A stretch of DNA of 64,000 bases, taken from NCBI GenBank assembly GCA_964019335.1, contig OZ025740.1, forward strand, positions 124,001-188,000, written 5' to 3'. The notes under the pieces are model-generated. The model saw only the letters and a program-made list of their open reading frames with translations. It made no database searches and had not been told where the DNA came from. Below, piece after piece: positions 51,019 through 60,095 of this stretch (position 1 is the stretch's first letter; every line of letters starts with the position of its first letter). This stretch comes from Diplonema japonicum (taxonomy: Eukaryota; Euglenozoa; Diplonemea; Diplonemida; Diplonemidae). The position numbers were made by a program, and so were the translations under genes.

Positions 51019-52170
51019 CTACAAAGTCAGCCCGGATGCGTGCTTCCATCCACCTTGGGCGAAGAACTCCGACCACCACTGTTGCTGCACCGGGGTGTTC
51101 AGTCCCGAGTGCCACTCGTCGTAGCCGGAGACGCTCGGACTCGCAACGGGCGCCTCCAGGGTCAGTGTTTGGACGCCGACCGCCGGTTGGAGTGTCGCGT
51201 GTCCCATGCCAGACGGCATCGGTGTGTCAATCCCGTGCCCGGTGCAGACCGCGAGCTCAGTGGGTGCCACGCTCGTTGATGGCGGCTGGTACGGTGTCAA
51301 CTGCGGCCCAGCATTCGTCCGTCTCAACAGAGTCGCGCGGGTGTAGAGGCTGCAAGCGATCGCGGTTCTATAAGGAGGGTGCGGTCATCCGGGGTGTTGA
51401 CAGCACCCTCAGCCGTTTCTGGATTCGAGTAGCTTGCCTGCGGTGCCGCCGGGGTGACGACCGGCTCTAACTCGCGGCGCTCTGCCTCAGGGTCAAGAAC
51501 ACGTGTAATGTGTTTCCTGCCCGGGGCTGTCTCGGCCCACGTCTTGTCTGTGATGCAGAGGATGCTGTGCTCGCGGTAGGTCGTGCAAAGCTGTTGGACA
51601 CGCTGGGTCCTTAACTTTTTGTCGGTGTCTTTAACGACGTACCGTCCGTTTGTAAGGAGAGCGATAATCCAGTGGCCGCTGCGACTGCGTTTCAGGGGAC
51701 CGATTATCAGACAAGGGGCTTTCATTTCGCCCGCTCTGAAAGTTACCAGTTTGCTCCGACTACCATGAGGCAGGCGCGTGACATGGTTGAGCGGGAGAAG
51801 TTGCCAAGAGGATCGGGCGCTTCTGCATTGTCGGAAGGGTTGACGCTTCGTGCGAAGCCGTGGTACATCTTCTGGATCTCTTGCATTGTAGAGAAGGGGA
51901 TGCGACGGCCCCGGCATACTCTGCCAACCAGTTTATGACGGCCCAACCGCATTCCAGGCCCCAACGACCCTCCCCACTTTTGTTGTGCAGGTTGATGGGG
52001 GGCGCAAACACCTGATCCGCGGCATCGGATGGTGAGACCACGGAGGCTGCTCGGGGTAGTGTCGGTCCAGCTAGACCTGAAGAGCTATCCGAGGAGTTGC
52101 CTGAGGAACCACCCAAGGGCTTGCCTTCATGATTCCCCGTTCGGCTATCCGGCAGTCCATTTGTCAACAT
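51019..52170 (-). pseudogene. Decayed gene with Josephin-like (papain-fold) cysteine peptidase domain
   Basis: Protein-like segments lie in three minus-strand frames in order. First, a Ser/Pro-rich head to FAPPINLHNKSGEGRWG. Then LECGWAVINWLA, shifting to RIPFSTMQEIQKMYHGFA and PLGNFSRSTMSRACLMVVGA. After another shift comes APCLIIGPLKRSRSGHWIIA with GRYVVKDTD. The order Cys-in-helix, 'GNFS', then G-H-W and a later Asp matches the Josephin layout (LCAQHCLN ... GNY ... HW ... DS). The tail continues to 51019 in yet another frame. Sited between P3 and P4, it is likely a transposon protein or dead host gene. Confidence 0.45.
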
Positions 52171-52375
52171 AATTAGAAAAGGTATAAAAACACAAGTGGG
52201 TGAAAGTTATAACAAAAGAGGTTTCATGTTCACTAAAAAGAGGAGAATTTGGATCTTTGGTGGGAGGGATAAAATGGGTAGCTTGCTCCTGCATGCCCAA
52301 AATAGAATCGCTCGCTTTAGGAGGTGCCGCTACTCTCCTGGCTTTTACACCCTGCTGCCTATGAAAAGAATCGCC

Positions 52376-52394
52376 CCCCCCCCCCCCCCCCCCC
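52376..52394. repeat. Poly(C) tract
   Basis: About 19 C in a row directly before a repeat A copy. Confidence 0.85.
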
Positions 52395-52395
52395 T

Positions 52396-52576
52396 TTATT
52401 AAGGGTGCCTGCAGTATGTGGCATCGTCTACTTGATTACAGGGCGCGCCTCGGCCTAGCTGCTTCTTCTGCGTTCCGCGTGTCTTAATGCGTGCGGTGTG
52501 CAACTCAACCCAGCCAGGGCGCCCCTGATAACCAAGATTCGGCGCTCGTGCAGTTTGCTGCCTGTTCGTCACCCTG
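52396..52576 (+). repeat. Dispersed repeat A, truncated copy
   Basis: It runs from TAAGGGTGCCTGCAGTATG to TTGCTGCCTGTTCGTCACCC and lacks the last third present at 42165-42476 and 58908-59176. Confidence 0.8.
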
Positions 52577-52606
52577 AAAAAAGTGATTTAGAAAAAGAAA
52601 ACCGCT

Positions 52607-52689
52607 AGACTGCCAAACATTCTTTCTGAACCGTTGGCCTACCTCCGTTGGCCTGCCAAACATTCTTTCTGAACCGTTGGCCTACCTAC
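52607..52689. repeat. Short direct duplication, about 42-bp period
   Basis: The block CTGCCAAACATTCTTTCTGA plus ACCGTTGGCCTACCT occurs twice in tandem just downstream of P4's stop. A related 'tagactgccaaacatt' occurs at 47672. Confidence 0.7.
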
Positions 52690-52705
52690 TGAAAAGTAGT
52701 TTCTT

Positions 52706-54475
52706 TTACAGAAGAAAGCGACAAGAAGCACCCATGGAGATGGCCTCCCTCAGAGACTCAACAGCTAACCGAACAGATTGTGGTGCTTCCACCCCTACCT
52801 TCTCCTGTGCATCAAGGATCTCAACCGCCTCATCCCCTTCCCCTATCAAGTACTTCAAACAAGCTGTATTGTAAAGACTCCACACATCATCAGACACATG
52901 GTACAGCCACTCACCTTCATGGTTGCCTTTAGCTGCTTGCACAGAACATTCAGTCACCTCAAACACACGAAGTGGTGCCTCCCTGCCCCTCACAGCAACA
53001 TCGACAGGGAGAAGCCTCATGTCGTACAAAAACGCCAGTTCCCTCTGAACAGAGCCATCACAGGTCACCTTGTGCCCCTCGTGCCGACCGAACCTCTCCA
53101 GCAGCGACGCCGTCACAGCCACCTGACCCATGATCGCGAACACCTTCAGCTCATTGTTCCCAACAGGGCCACAGTGTGCACTCCCGCTGCACAGACCAGA
53201 AGACACAGCCAACTCTTTGTTGTTCTTTCCCATCTCCATGAGGGAGTCAGCCGCCCTCCGAGCATGACCCACACACCGCTTCGCAGCATTGAACGAGGAG
53301 TGAACATGGTCCCCAACAACGACACCCACAACACCACCGTGTTTCCTGACTGAGAGCAGGACGGCTGTCATGAAACTGTCGTAAGTGTGACACACAAAGA
53401 TGGAAGGGCTGTCCTCCAATGCCTTCTGCGACCCAAGCATGTTTGTCACAGTGCTTGTCACCAGCTTCTTGTAATTATCAATCGTTGGAGACCGCATTAC
53501 CTCAAATTTATCCTTGGGGTTATCAGTGCTGTTCATGGGATCTCTCTCTTTTCTGTAGTTTGAGGGAAGAGTCTCGTTGCTCATCGCCCTGTCGCTATCG
53601 GTGCTAGAAAGGGTAAGACTACCGGCACTTTCTTCTGTGACTCTGAAATCCTCACGGAACCTCTCAAAACAGGACTGAGGGAGGTAAGGACGGTAGGTGT
53701 GGAGGTTTGCAAGGATGCTGTCGAACGCTGTCTGCAAGGGGGGAGGGAGGGGGGAGTCAGTGAGGGCTGTCTTAGCTCCCTCCAAGTCGAAACGGGAAAG
53801 GCACTCTGCAATCCACTCAGAGGCGGTGATCACGTTCTGCATGGACTTCCGTTCCTTTTCAAGTCCAGAAGCAAAGCCACGCGTGAAGTAGAAGTCGAGG
53901 AGGAAAACCAAAACCGGTCCAAGGAATGTGGTGAAAATGCTCTCGAACCCCCTGGGGCACGGTGGTGTGTCGCAGTCACACACCTTACCTATCGCTTCTT
54001 GGCTTGGGAGGAGGAAATAATCAATATCTAAAAGACCGAAACGGAGCCAAATTTCGATGGAAATGATGATGAGCCAGATGCTGACCATTGCGATGAGGTT
54101 CATGTTGACACGGACAGGGAGGTCGCACACCAAGGCAATGTCTACCAAAAGTATCAAAGAAGGCCATGCGCGCTCCATGGACCACTTGACGTAGCTCCAG
54201 TCCCTGTGAAGAATTGAAATCCCGGACAAGTACAGCATGCACTCCACTGCCCCTTTTCTTATCTTCTTCTCAACAAGCATTTGCACAAGAACAACCAACC
54301 AAGAGAAGAACCCCAATTCTCGAATCGCGAAGGACACGAAATTCTCAGGTGTCGCCGACAGTGCTAATATATACACCGACACAGCGACGCAGGCCAACAC
54401 TACCAGCACCTTCTTCCTGAACACAGTTGGCTGATCGTCATCAGGTAGCAGCACATGTCTTAAGATACACGACAT
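52706..54475 (-). CDS. Array gene P4: six-TM receptor with degenerate class III cyclase domain (589 aa)
   Basis: Architecture as P2. The N-terminal third matches P3, but from RAWPSLILLVDIALVCDLPV through VNMNLIAMVSIWL it equals P2, so the gene is mosaic. The central linker is longer (SNETLPSNYRKERDPMNSTD region) and shares NYRKERD with P1. Near the end it has QAAKGNHEGEW. The chosen ATG (54475, MSCILRHV) aligns with P3; an upstream in-frame ATG at 54520 would add 15 basic residues. The last residues are SCRFLL where others have SCSVLQ or similar. Confidence 0.86.
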   Translation of the reverse strand: MSCILRHVLLPDDDQPTVFRKKVLVVLACVAVSVYILALSATPENFVSFAIRELGFFSWLVVLVQMLVEKKIRKGAVECMLYLSGISILHRDWSYVKWSMERAWPSLILLVDIALVCDLPVRVNMNLIAMVSIWLIIISIEIWLRFGLLDIDYFLLPSQEAIGKVCDCDTPPCPRGFESIFTTFLGPVLVFLLDFYFTRGFASGLEKERKSMQNVITASEWIAECLSRFDLEGAKTALTDSPLPPPLQTAFDSILANLHTYRPYLPQSCFERFREDFRVTEESAGSLTLSSTDSDRAMSNETLPSNYRKERDPMNSTDNPKDKFEVMRSPTIDNYKKLVTSTVTNMLGSQKALEDSPSIFVCHTYDSFMTAVLLSVRKHGGVVGVVVGDHVHSSFNAAKRCVGHARRAADSLMEMGKNNKELAVSSGLCSGSAHCGPVGNNELKVFAIMGQVAVTASLLERFGRHEGHKVTCDGSVQRELAFLYDMRLLPVDVAVRGREAPLRVFEVTECSVQAAKGNHEGEWLYHVSDDVWSLYNTACLKYLIGEGDEAVEILDAQEKVGVEAPQSVRLAVESLREAISMGASCRFLL

Positions 54476-54731
54476 TGTTCCCCTTTTGTTGCCCCACTTT
54501 TCTTTTTTTGGTTTTGGCATCTTTTTTCAACCGAAAAAATGCAGAATTCGTAAATGAAATCACTCATTGTACTGGAAAGTAGAGCTTAAACATTTGTTGA
54601 GGAGAAGATGCTTTGCTTCACCACAACATTGGATTGGTCTTCATTAGAAAGAGGGAATCCCCTCCCTTTCCGACTGAATGGGCTGCTAAAAGGAAATTAG
54701 AAAGAAGAGTAACTACTGGAAGGTAGTTCGT

Positions 54732-56525
54732 TCACTGCAGAACAGAACAAGAAGCACCCATGGAGATGGCCTCCCTCAGAGACTCAACAGCTAACCGAAC
54801 AGATTGTGGTGCTTCCACCCCTACCTTCTCCTGTGCATCAAGGATCTCAACCGCCTCATCCCCTTCCCCTATCAAGTACTTCAAACAAGCTGTATTGTAA
54901 AGACTCCACACATCATCAGACACATGGTACAGCCACTCACCTTCATGGTTGCCACTAGCTGCTTGCACAGAACATTCAGTCACCTCAAACACACGAAGTG
55001 GTGCCTCCCTGCCCCTCACAGTAACATCGACAGGGAGAAGCCTCATGTCGTACAAGAACGCCAGCTCCCTCTGAACAGAGCCATCACAGGTCACCTTGTG
55101 CCCCTCGTGCCGACCGAACCTCTCCAGCAGCGACGCCGTCACAGCCACCTGACCCATGATCGCGAACACCTTCAGCTCGTTGTTCCCAACAGGGCCACAG
55201 TGTGCACTCCCGCTGCACAGACCAGAAGACACAGCCAACTCTTTGTTGTTCTTTCCCATCTCCATGAGGGAGTCAGCCGCCCTCCGAGCATGACCCACAC
55301 ACCGCTTCGCAGCATTGAACGAGGAGTGAACATGGTCCCCAACAACGACACCCACAACACCACCGTGTTTCCTGACTGAGAGCAGGACGGCTGTCATGAA
55401 ACTGTCGTAAGTGTGACTCAGAAAAATGGAAGGGCTGTCCTCCAATGCCTTCTGCGACCCAAGCATGTTTGTCACAGTGCTTGTCACCAGCTTCTTGTAA
55501 TTCTCAATCGTTGGAGACTCACATTTATCGATGCTGCTCGCTGTCGTCAGCCGTTTGCTGTTGTGGCTTGAGGGAAGAGAATCGCCGCTCATCTGCCTGA
55601 CTTTCACCCGCTCGTCGCTGCCGGTGCCGGAATGAGTAGAGTTGCCATTATCGTCACTATCATCACTGCCACTGAAATCCTCATTCTCACGGAGAGTCTC
55701 GAAACAGGACTGAGGGAGGTAAGGACGGTAGGTGTGGAGGTTTGCAAGGATGCTGTCGAACGCTGTCTGCAAGGGGGGAGGGAGGGGGGAGTTGGTGAGG
55801 GCTGTCTCCGCTCCCTCCAAGTCGAAGCGGGAAAGACACTCTGCAATCCACTCAGAGGCGGTGATCACGTTCTGCATGGACTTCCGTTCCTTTTGAAGGT
55901 CCGAAGCAAAGCCACGCGTGAAGTAGAAGTCGAGGAGGAAGATCGTAAGTTGGACAGCTAAACCATCGAGGGCGGTTACAAAGGGAACAGGACAAGGAAG
56001 CTGAGCACAGTCACACCAGTCAGCTTTGACCACCTCTTCTTTGTGAACGAAAATGGGATCGATGTCGAAGAGGCCGAAGCGAAGCGACGATTCGATGGAT
56101 GATATGATGAGCCAGATGCTGACCATTGCGATGAGGTTCCTGTTGACACGGACAGGGAGGTCGCACACCAAGGCAATGTCCACTAAAACTACAAAGATCG
56201 GCCACGATCTAGCTGACATTTCAGCTAAGTCCAACCAGTCATGGATGATCATAGAAATTCCAAATAGGTACAGCATGCACTCTGCAACACTATTCCGCAG
56301 TCTTCGCTCGAGAAGAAGCTGAAGCAGAAACCCTAGAGATCCCAGAAAACCAGGGTCACAGACACAGTATAAAAGAGATACCGGGCCTCGTGATGAAATA
56401 TGAGATGAAGCTATACCAAGAAACAAAGACACACTTAGCACCGCCATGGCAAGTAGCACTTTCTTTCTGAAGGCAGTCAGACAGTCATCACCAGGAAGCA
56501 ACACTCTTCGGAGCAAAAAGAACAT
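54732..56525 (-). CDS. Array gene P5: six-TM receptor with degenerate class III cyclase domain (597 aa)
   Basis: Architecture as P2. The N-terminal membrane domain forms a separate subtype with P6 (MFFLLRRVLLPGDD, GFLGSLGFLLQLLLERRLRN). The loop before TM6 has CDCAQLPCP. The linker after YRPYLPQSCF is the longest and richest in Ser/Asp. The 3' part is nearly identical to the others. I placed the start at the ATG at 56525, which follows an A-rich leader and aligns with P6; the frame extends upstream only through GTG. Confidence 0.85.
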   Translation of the reverse strand: MFFLLRRVLLPGDDCLTAFRKKVLLAMAVLSVSLFLGIASSHISSRGPVSLLYCVCDPGFLGSLGFLLQLLLERRLRNSVAECMLYLFGISMIIHDWLDLAEMSARSWPIFVVLVDIALVCDLPVRVNRNLIAMVSIWLIISSIESSLRFGLFDIDPIFVHKEEVVKADWCDCAQLPCPVPFVTALDGLAVQLTIFLLDFYFTRGFASDLQKERKSMQNVITASEWIAECLSRFDLEGAETALTNSPLPPPLQTAFDSILANLHTYRPYLPQSCFETLRENEDFSGSDDSDDNGNSTHSGTGSDERVKVRQMSGDSLPSSHNSKRLTTASSIDKCESPTIENYKKLVTSTVTNMLGSQKALEDSPSIFLSHTYDSFMTAVLLSVRKHGGVVGVVVGDHVHSSFNAAKRCVGHARRAADSLMEMGKNNKELAVSSGLCSGSAHCGPVGNNELKVFAIMGQVAVTASLLERFGRHEGHKVTCDGSVQRELAFLYDMRLLPVDVTVRGREAPLRVFEVTECSVQAASGNHEGEWLYHVSDDVWSLYNTACLKYLIGEGDEAVEILDAQEKVGVEAPQSVRLAVESLREAISMGASCSVLQ

Positions 56526-56850
56526 TTTTTTTGTTTTTCTTTTGCTGTTGTTGGCGTCACTGTTTTTACCGGTATATACATAAACCGGTGGAATTGAGAG
56601 CATTCTTCCTTCTTTTTTTTTTGATCTTTTTTGCTCTCTTGTTTTGGAAAGTTTTCCGTTCGATTCGCGATAAAAAAAGTTGTCTCGATTTTAGTGGTGT
56701 GTGACACAGTGGCCACCCTTGTGAAACTTCGCCCCGAAGCCTCCCAAGTCCCCTGTGGTCCCGTAGAATGTAAAAGTGGAGAGGTAAAGAAAGCTTGGAA
56801 ATACTCCACCTTGGGAAAAAAAAAAAAAAAGAGACATTTAAAAAAACTTA
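56526..56850. other. Spacer between P5 and P6
   Basis: It contains T-rich DNA near 56610-56660 that recurs at 58560-58625 ('ttgctctcttgttttggaaagttttccgttcgattcgcgat'), so the flanks of P5 and P6 were duplicated together. No gene is seen. Confidence 0.55.
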
Positions 56851-56984
56851 CTGGAAAGCAAGATTGTGTTGCCTACTTGTTATCGAACGCCTTTACTTTA
56901 ATGGCTACCTTCGTCAGAAGCAAAGTCAGAAATGGGTGATGCTGCATCAGGCTTCGTTGTCCATTCCAAGTTGGGATATTTTTC
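56851..56984 (-). repeat. Duplicated 3' end of the type I membrane protein gene
   Basis: It matches 60074-60221, the last codons and 3' flank of the gene at 60096-63698 ('ctggaaagcaagattgtgttgcctacttgttatcg', 'gcaaagtcagaaatgggtgatgctgcatcagg'), with small indels. It replaces the 3' end of P6. Confidence 0.85.
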
Positions 56985-58324
56985 GACGATTGTAAGGACT
57001 CCACACATCATCAGACACATGGTACAGCCACTCACCTTCATGGGTGCCACTAGCTTTCACAGAACTTTCAGTCACCTCAAACACACGAAGTGGTGCCTCC
57101 CTGCCCCTCACAGCAACATCGACAGGGAGAAGCCTCATGTCATACAAGAACGCCAGCTCCCTCTGAACAGAGCCATCACAGGTCACCTTGTGCCCCTCGT
57201 GCCGACCGAACCTCTCCAGCAGCGACGCCGTCACCGCTACCTGACCCATGATCGCGAACACCTTCAGTTCGTTGTTCCCAACAGGGCCACAGTGTGCACT
57301 CCCGCTGCACAGACCAGAAGACACAGCCAACTCTTTGTTGTTCTTTCCCATCTCCATGAGGGAGTCAGCCGCCCTCCGAGCATGACCCACACACCGCTTC
57401 GCAGCATTGAACGAGGAGTGAACATGGTCCCCAACAACGACACCCACAACACCACCGTGTTTCCTGACTGAGAGCAGGACGGCTGTCATGAAACTGTCGT
57501 AAGTGTGACACACAAAAATGGAAGGGCTGTCCTCCAATGCCTTCTGCGACCCAAGCATGTTTGTCACAGTGCTTGTCACCATCAGCTTCTTGTAATTCTC
57601 AATCGTTGGAGACTCACATGTATCGACGCTGCTTGAGTGAAGAGTCTCGTTGCTCACCCGCCCGTCGCTGCCGGTGCCGGAATGGGTAAGACTGCCACCA
57701 CAATCATCACTGCCACTGAAATCCTCACGGAGAGTCTCAAAACAGGACTGAGGGAGGTAAGGACGGTAGGTGTGAAGGTTTGCAAGGATGCTGTCGAACG
57801 CTGTCTGCAAGGGGGGAGGGAGGGGGGAGTTGGTGAGGGCTGTCTCCGCTCCTTCCAAGTCGAAACGGGAAAGACACTCTGCAATCCACTCAGAGGCGGT
57901 GATCACGTTCTGCATGGACTTCCGTTCCTTTTGAAGGTCCGAAGCAAAGCCACGCGTGAAGTAGAAGTCAAGAAAGAAGATCGTAAGTTGGACAGCTAAA
58001 CCATCGAGGGCTCTGACAAAGGGAACAGGACTTCAGCTAAGTCCAAACAGTCATGGATTATTATTGAAATTCCCAATAGGTACATCATGCACTCTATTCC
58101 GCAGTCTTCGCTCGAGAAGAAACAGCAACCCTAGAGATCCCAGAAAACCAGGGTCATAGAAACAGTTTAAAAGAGACACCAGGCCTCGTGAAGGGATATG
58201 AGATAAAGTTAAAACCAGATACAAAGTCACACCTAGAACCGCCGAGCAAAGTAGCACTTTCTTTCTGAGGACAGTCAGAAAGTCATCGTCAGGTAGCAAC
58301 ACTCTTCGAAGCAAAAAAAAACAT
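56947..58324 (-). pseudogene. Array gene P6: broken copy (frameshift, internal deletion, swapped 3' end)
   Basis: A P5-type copy with three lesions. Right after the ATG at 58324 the T run is one base too long, so the start is out of frame with FFLLRRVLLPDDD. About 230 bp covering TM3-TM6 and the Cys loop are missing at the junction near 58032. The last ~60 codons are gone, and the frame runs from DDVWSPYN into duplicated sequence of the neighbouring gene, ending RRKISQLGMDNEA. The cyclase-like part (56990-57915) remains open and nearly identical to intact copies, which suggests recent death or continuing gene conversion. Confidence 0.85.
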
Positions 58325-58815
58325 TTTTTGTTTTTTTGTTTTTTTCTTTTTGGCGTCATATGTTTTTACCGCGGTATGTATACATAGACAAATATAAAAT
58401 AAAGAGAGAAAACGGCTTGCAATAAACCATGGGGACGGTGAAATTGAGAGCATTTTTTTTTTTCTTCTTGCGTTCAACTTTTTCTTCTTTTTTCCGCGCG
58501 AGCAGTTTTTTTTCTGTCAGAGAGTGATTTCTTTTTTTTTTTTTTCCTTCTTTTCTTCCTTCTTTTTTTTTGATCTTTTTTGCTCTCTTGTTTTGGAAAG
58601 TTTTCCGTTCGATTCGCGATAAAAAAAGAAGAAGAAAGCTGCAAAGAAGAAAAAACGGAAGTGGGGAAAACGGCGGGTGTTTTCAGAAAAATAGGCAGTC
58701 TTTTATTTTTTCTCCTCCCCCCTTTTTTTTTTCTTCTTCCCCGGTTTCCGACTCCTGGAAACTGGGGGAGGAGGAGGGTTTTTAAGACCTTTAGAAGAAA
58801 GTAAAATAAGGGAGC

Positions 58816-58846
<31 letters not shown>

Positions 58847-58907
58847 GAAAATGGGGCTTTGATTGCAACACTAGGTGGCGTTAAGCGTGCAACGAAGCAC
58901 GAAATAC
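58325..58907. other. Spacer upstream of P6
   Basis: Homopolymer-rich, with a block shared with the P5 upstream region (58560-58625 and 56615-56665). No gene is seen. Confidence 0.5.
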
Positions 58908-59176
58908 CTACTTGATTACAGGGGGCGCTCCTCGGCCGAGCAGTAGCTTCTTCTGCGTTCCGCGTCGTGTCCTTAATGCATGCGGTGTGCTCAACCCTAG
59001 CCGGGGCGTCCCGGGTAACCAAGATTCTGCGCTCGTGCAGTTTGCTGCCTGTTCGTCACCCTGAGCATCTGCGATACGTTCTTCCACTCGGGCGCTACCG
59101 GTGATGACCGACGAGGAGGTCAACAGCGAACAACACATCTGATGTACTTCTTATATTTCCATGTTATCCCCACCAC
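58908..59176 (+). repeat. Dispersed repeat A, near-complete copy
   Basis: It aligns along its length with 42210-42476, with small indels such as a 12-base block (tcaccctgttcg region) missing in the other copy. Confidence 0.82.
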
Positions 59177-59192
59177 CTTAAGAAAGTATAGG

Positions 59193-59917
59193 ACCATAAA
59201 CTTCCAAAGGGGTCATAATCAAATCGGGATTTTTTGAGAAATCTTTTTTTTTTTTTTTTTTTTTTCCGACCAACGTTTTTACGGACACATAATTATTTAT
59301 AGTTGGGTTAAAGGAAGTCCTTGTGAGAACGCCCCCCTTGTTCTCGTCCATTACACTAATAAGCACAAATCCGGTGTGTCAAAAGATTATTTTGGGACGA
59401 ATCTAAAAACAGAGAAGAAGCCCAAGGTACTTTACTATATGGCACGGGGCGTAAAAGTGCAAAACCCCCTCATGGAGGGCCGCCCTTAAAAGAAAATGCA
59501 AGACTTTTGGAAAACTTACAGGCATAGTATGTGAGAACGTTCACATCGGGCACATAATTAAGAATCACCATAAACTTCCAAAGGGGTCATAATCAAATCG
59601 GGATTTTTTGAGAAATCTTTTTTTTTTTTTTTTTTTTTTTCCGACCAACGTTTTTACGGACACATAATTATTTATAGTTGGGTTAAAGGAAGTCCTTGTG
59701 AGAACGCCCCCCTTGTTCTCGTCCATTACACAAATAAGCACAAATCCGGTGTGTCAAAAGATTATTTTGGGACGAACTTAAAAACAGAGAAGAAGCCCAA
59801 GGTACTTTACTATATGGCACGGGGCGTAAAAAAACAGGGCAAACCATGTCTATTTGGAGGAAAAAAAAAAAAAATGCAAGACCTTTGGAAAACTTACGGG
59901 CATAGTATGTGAGAAAT
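59193..59917. repeat. Tandem duplication, 374-bp period, two units
   Basis: The second unit starts at 59567 ('accataaacttccaaagggg'). Units are nearly identical, each with a T tract, the LINE-tail-like 'ggaagtccttgtgagaacgcc' and 'gcccaaggtactttactatatggcacgggg'. A third, partial LINE-tail-like copy follows at 59920-59970. No coding capacity. Confidence 0.88.
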
Positions 59918-60095
59918 GTTTGAGTTAAAGGAAGTTTTTATGAGACGTTTCCCTTTTCAGTAGCGGTGGCTGCTTTTTTTTCCCCCCCACCGTATTTTCG
60001 TCATTGTCGATGGAAATATTGCTGCGGGTACTCCACCCGGGAAAAAAAGAAAGAAGAAAAAAAAGAAAACTTGCTGGAAAGCAAGATTGTGTTGC

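Noticed and set aside
42876-57471. Plus-strand open frames of about 190 aa repeated in each array copy (42876, 45699, 47846, 52778, 54804, 56932)
   Set aside because: They are exact antisense shadows of the conserved cyclase-like coding region; conservation follows from the minus-strand gene, and the products are His/Thr-rich without domain features.
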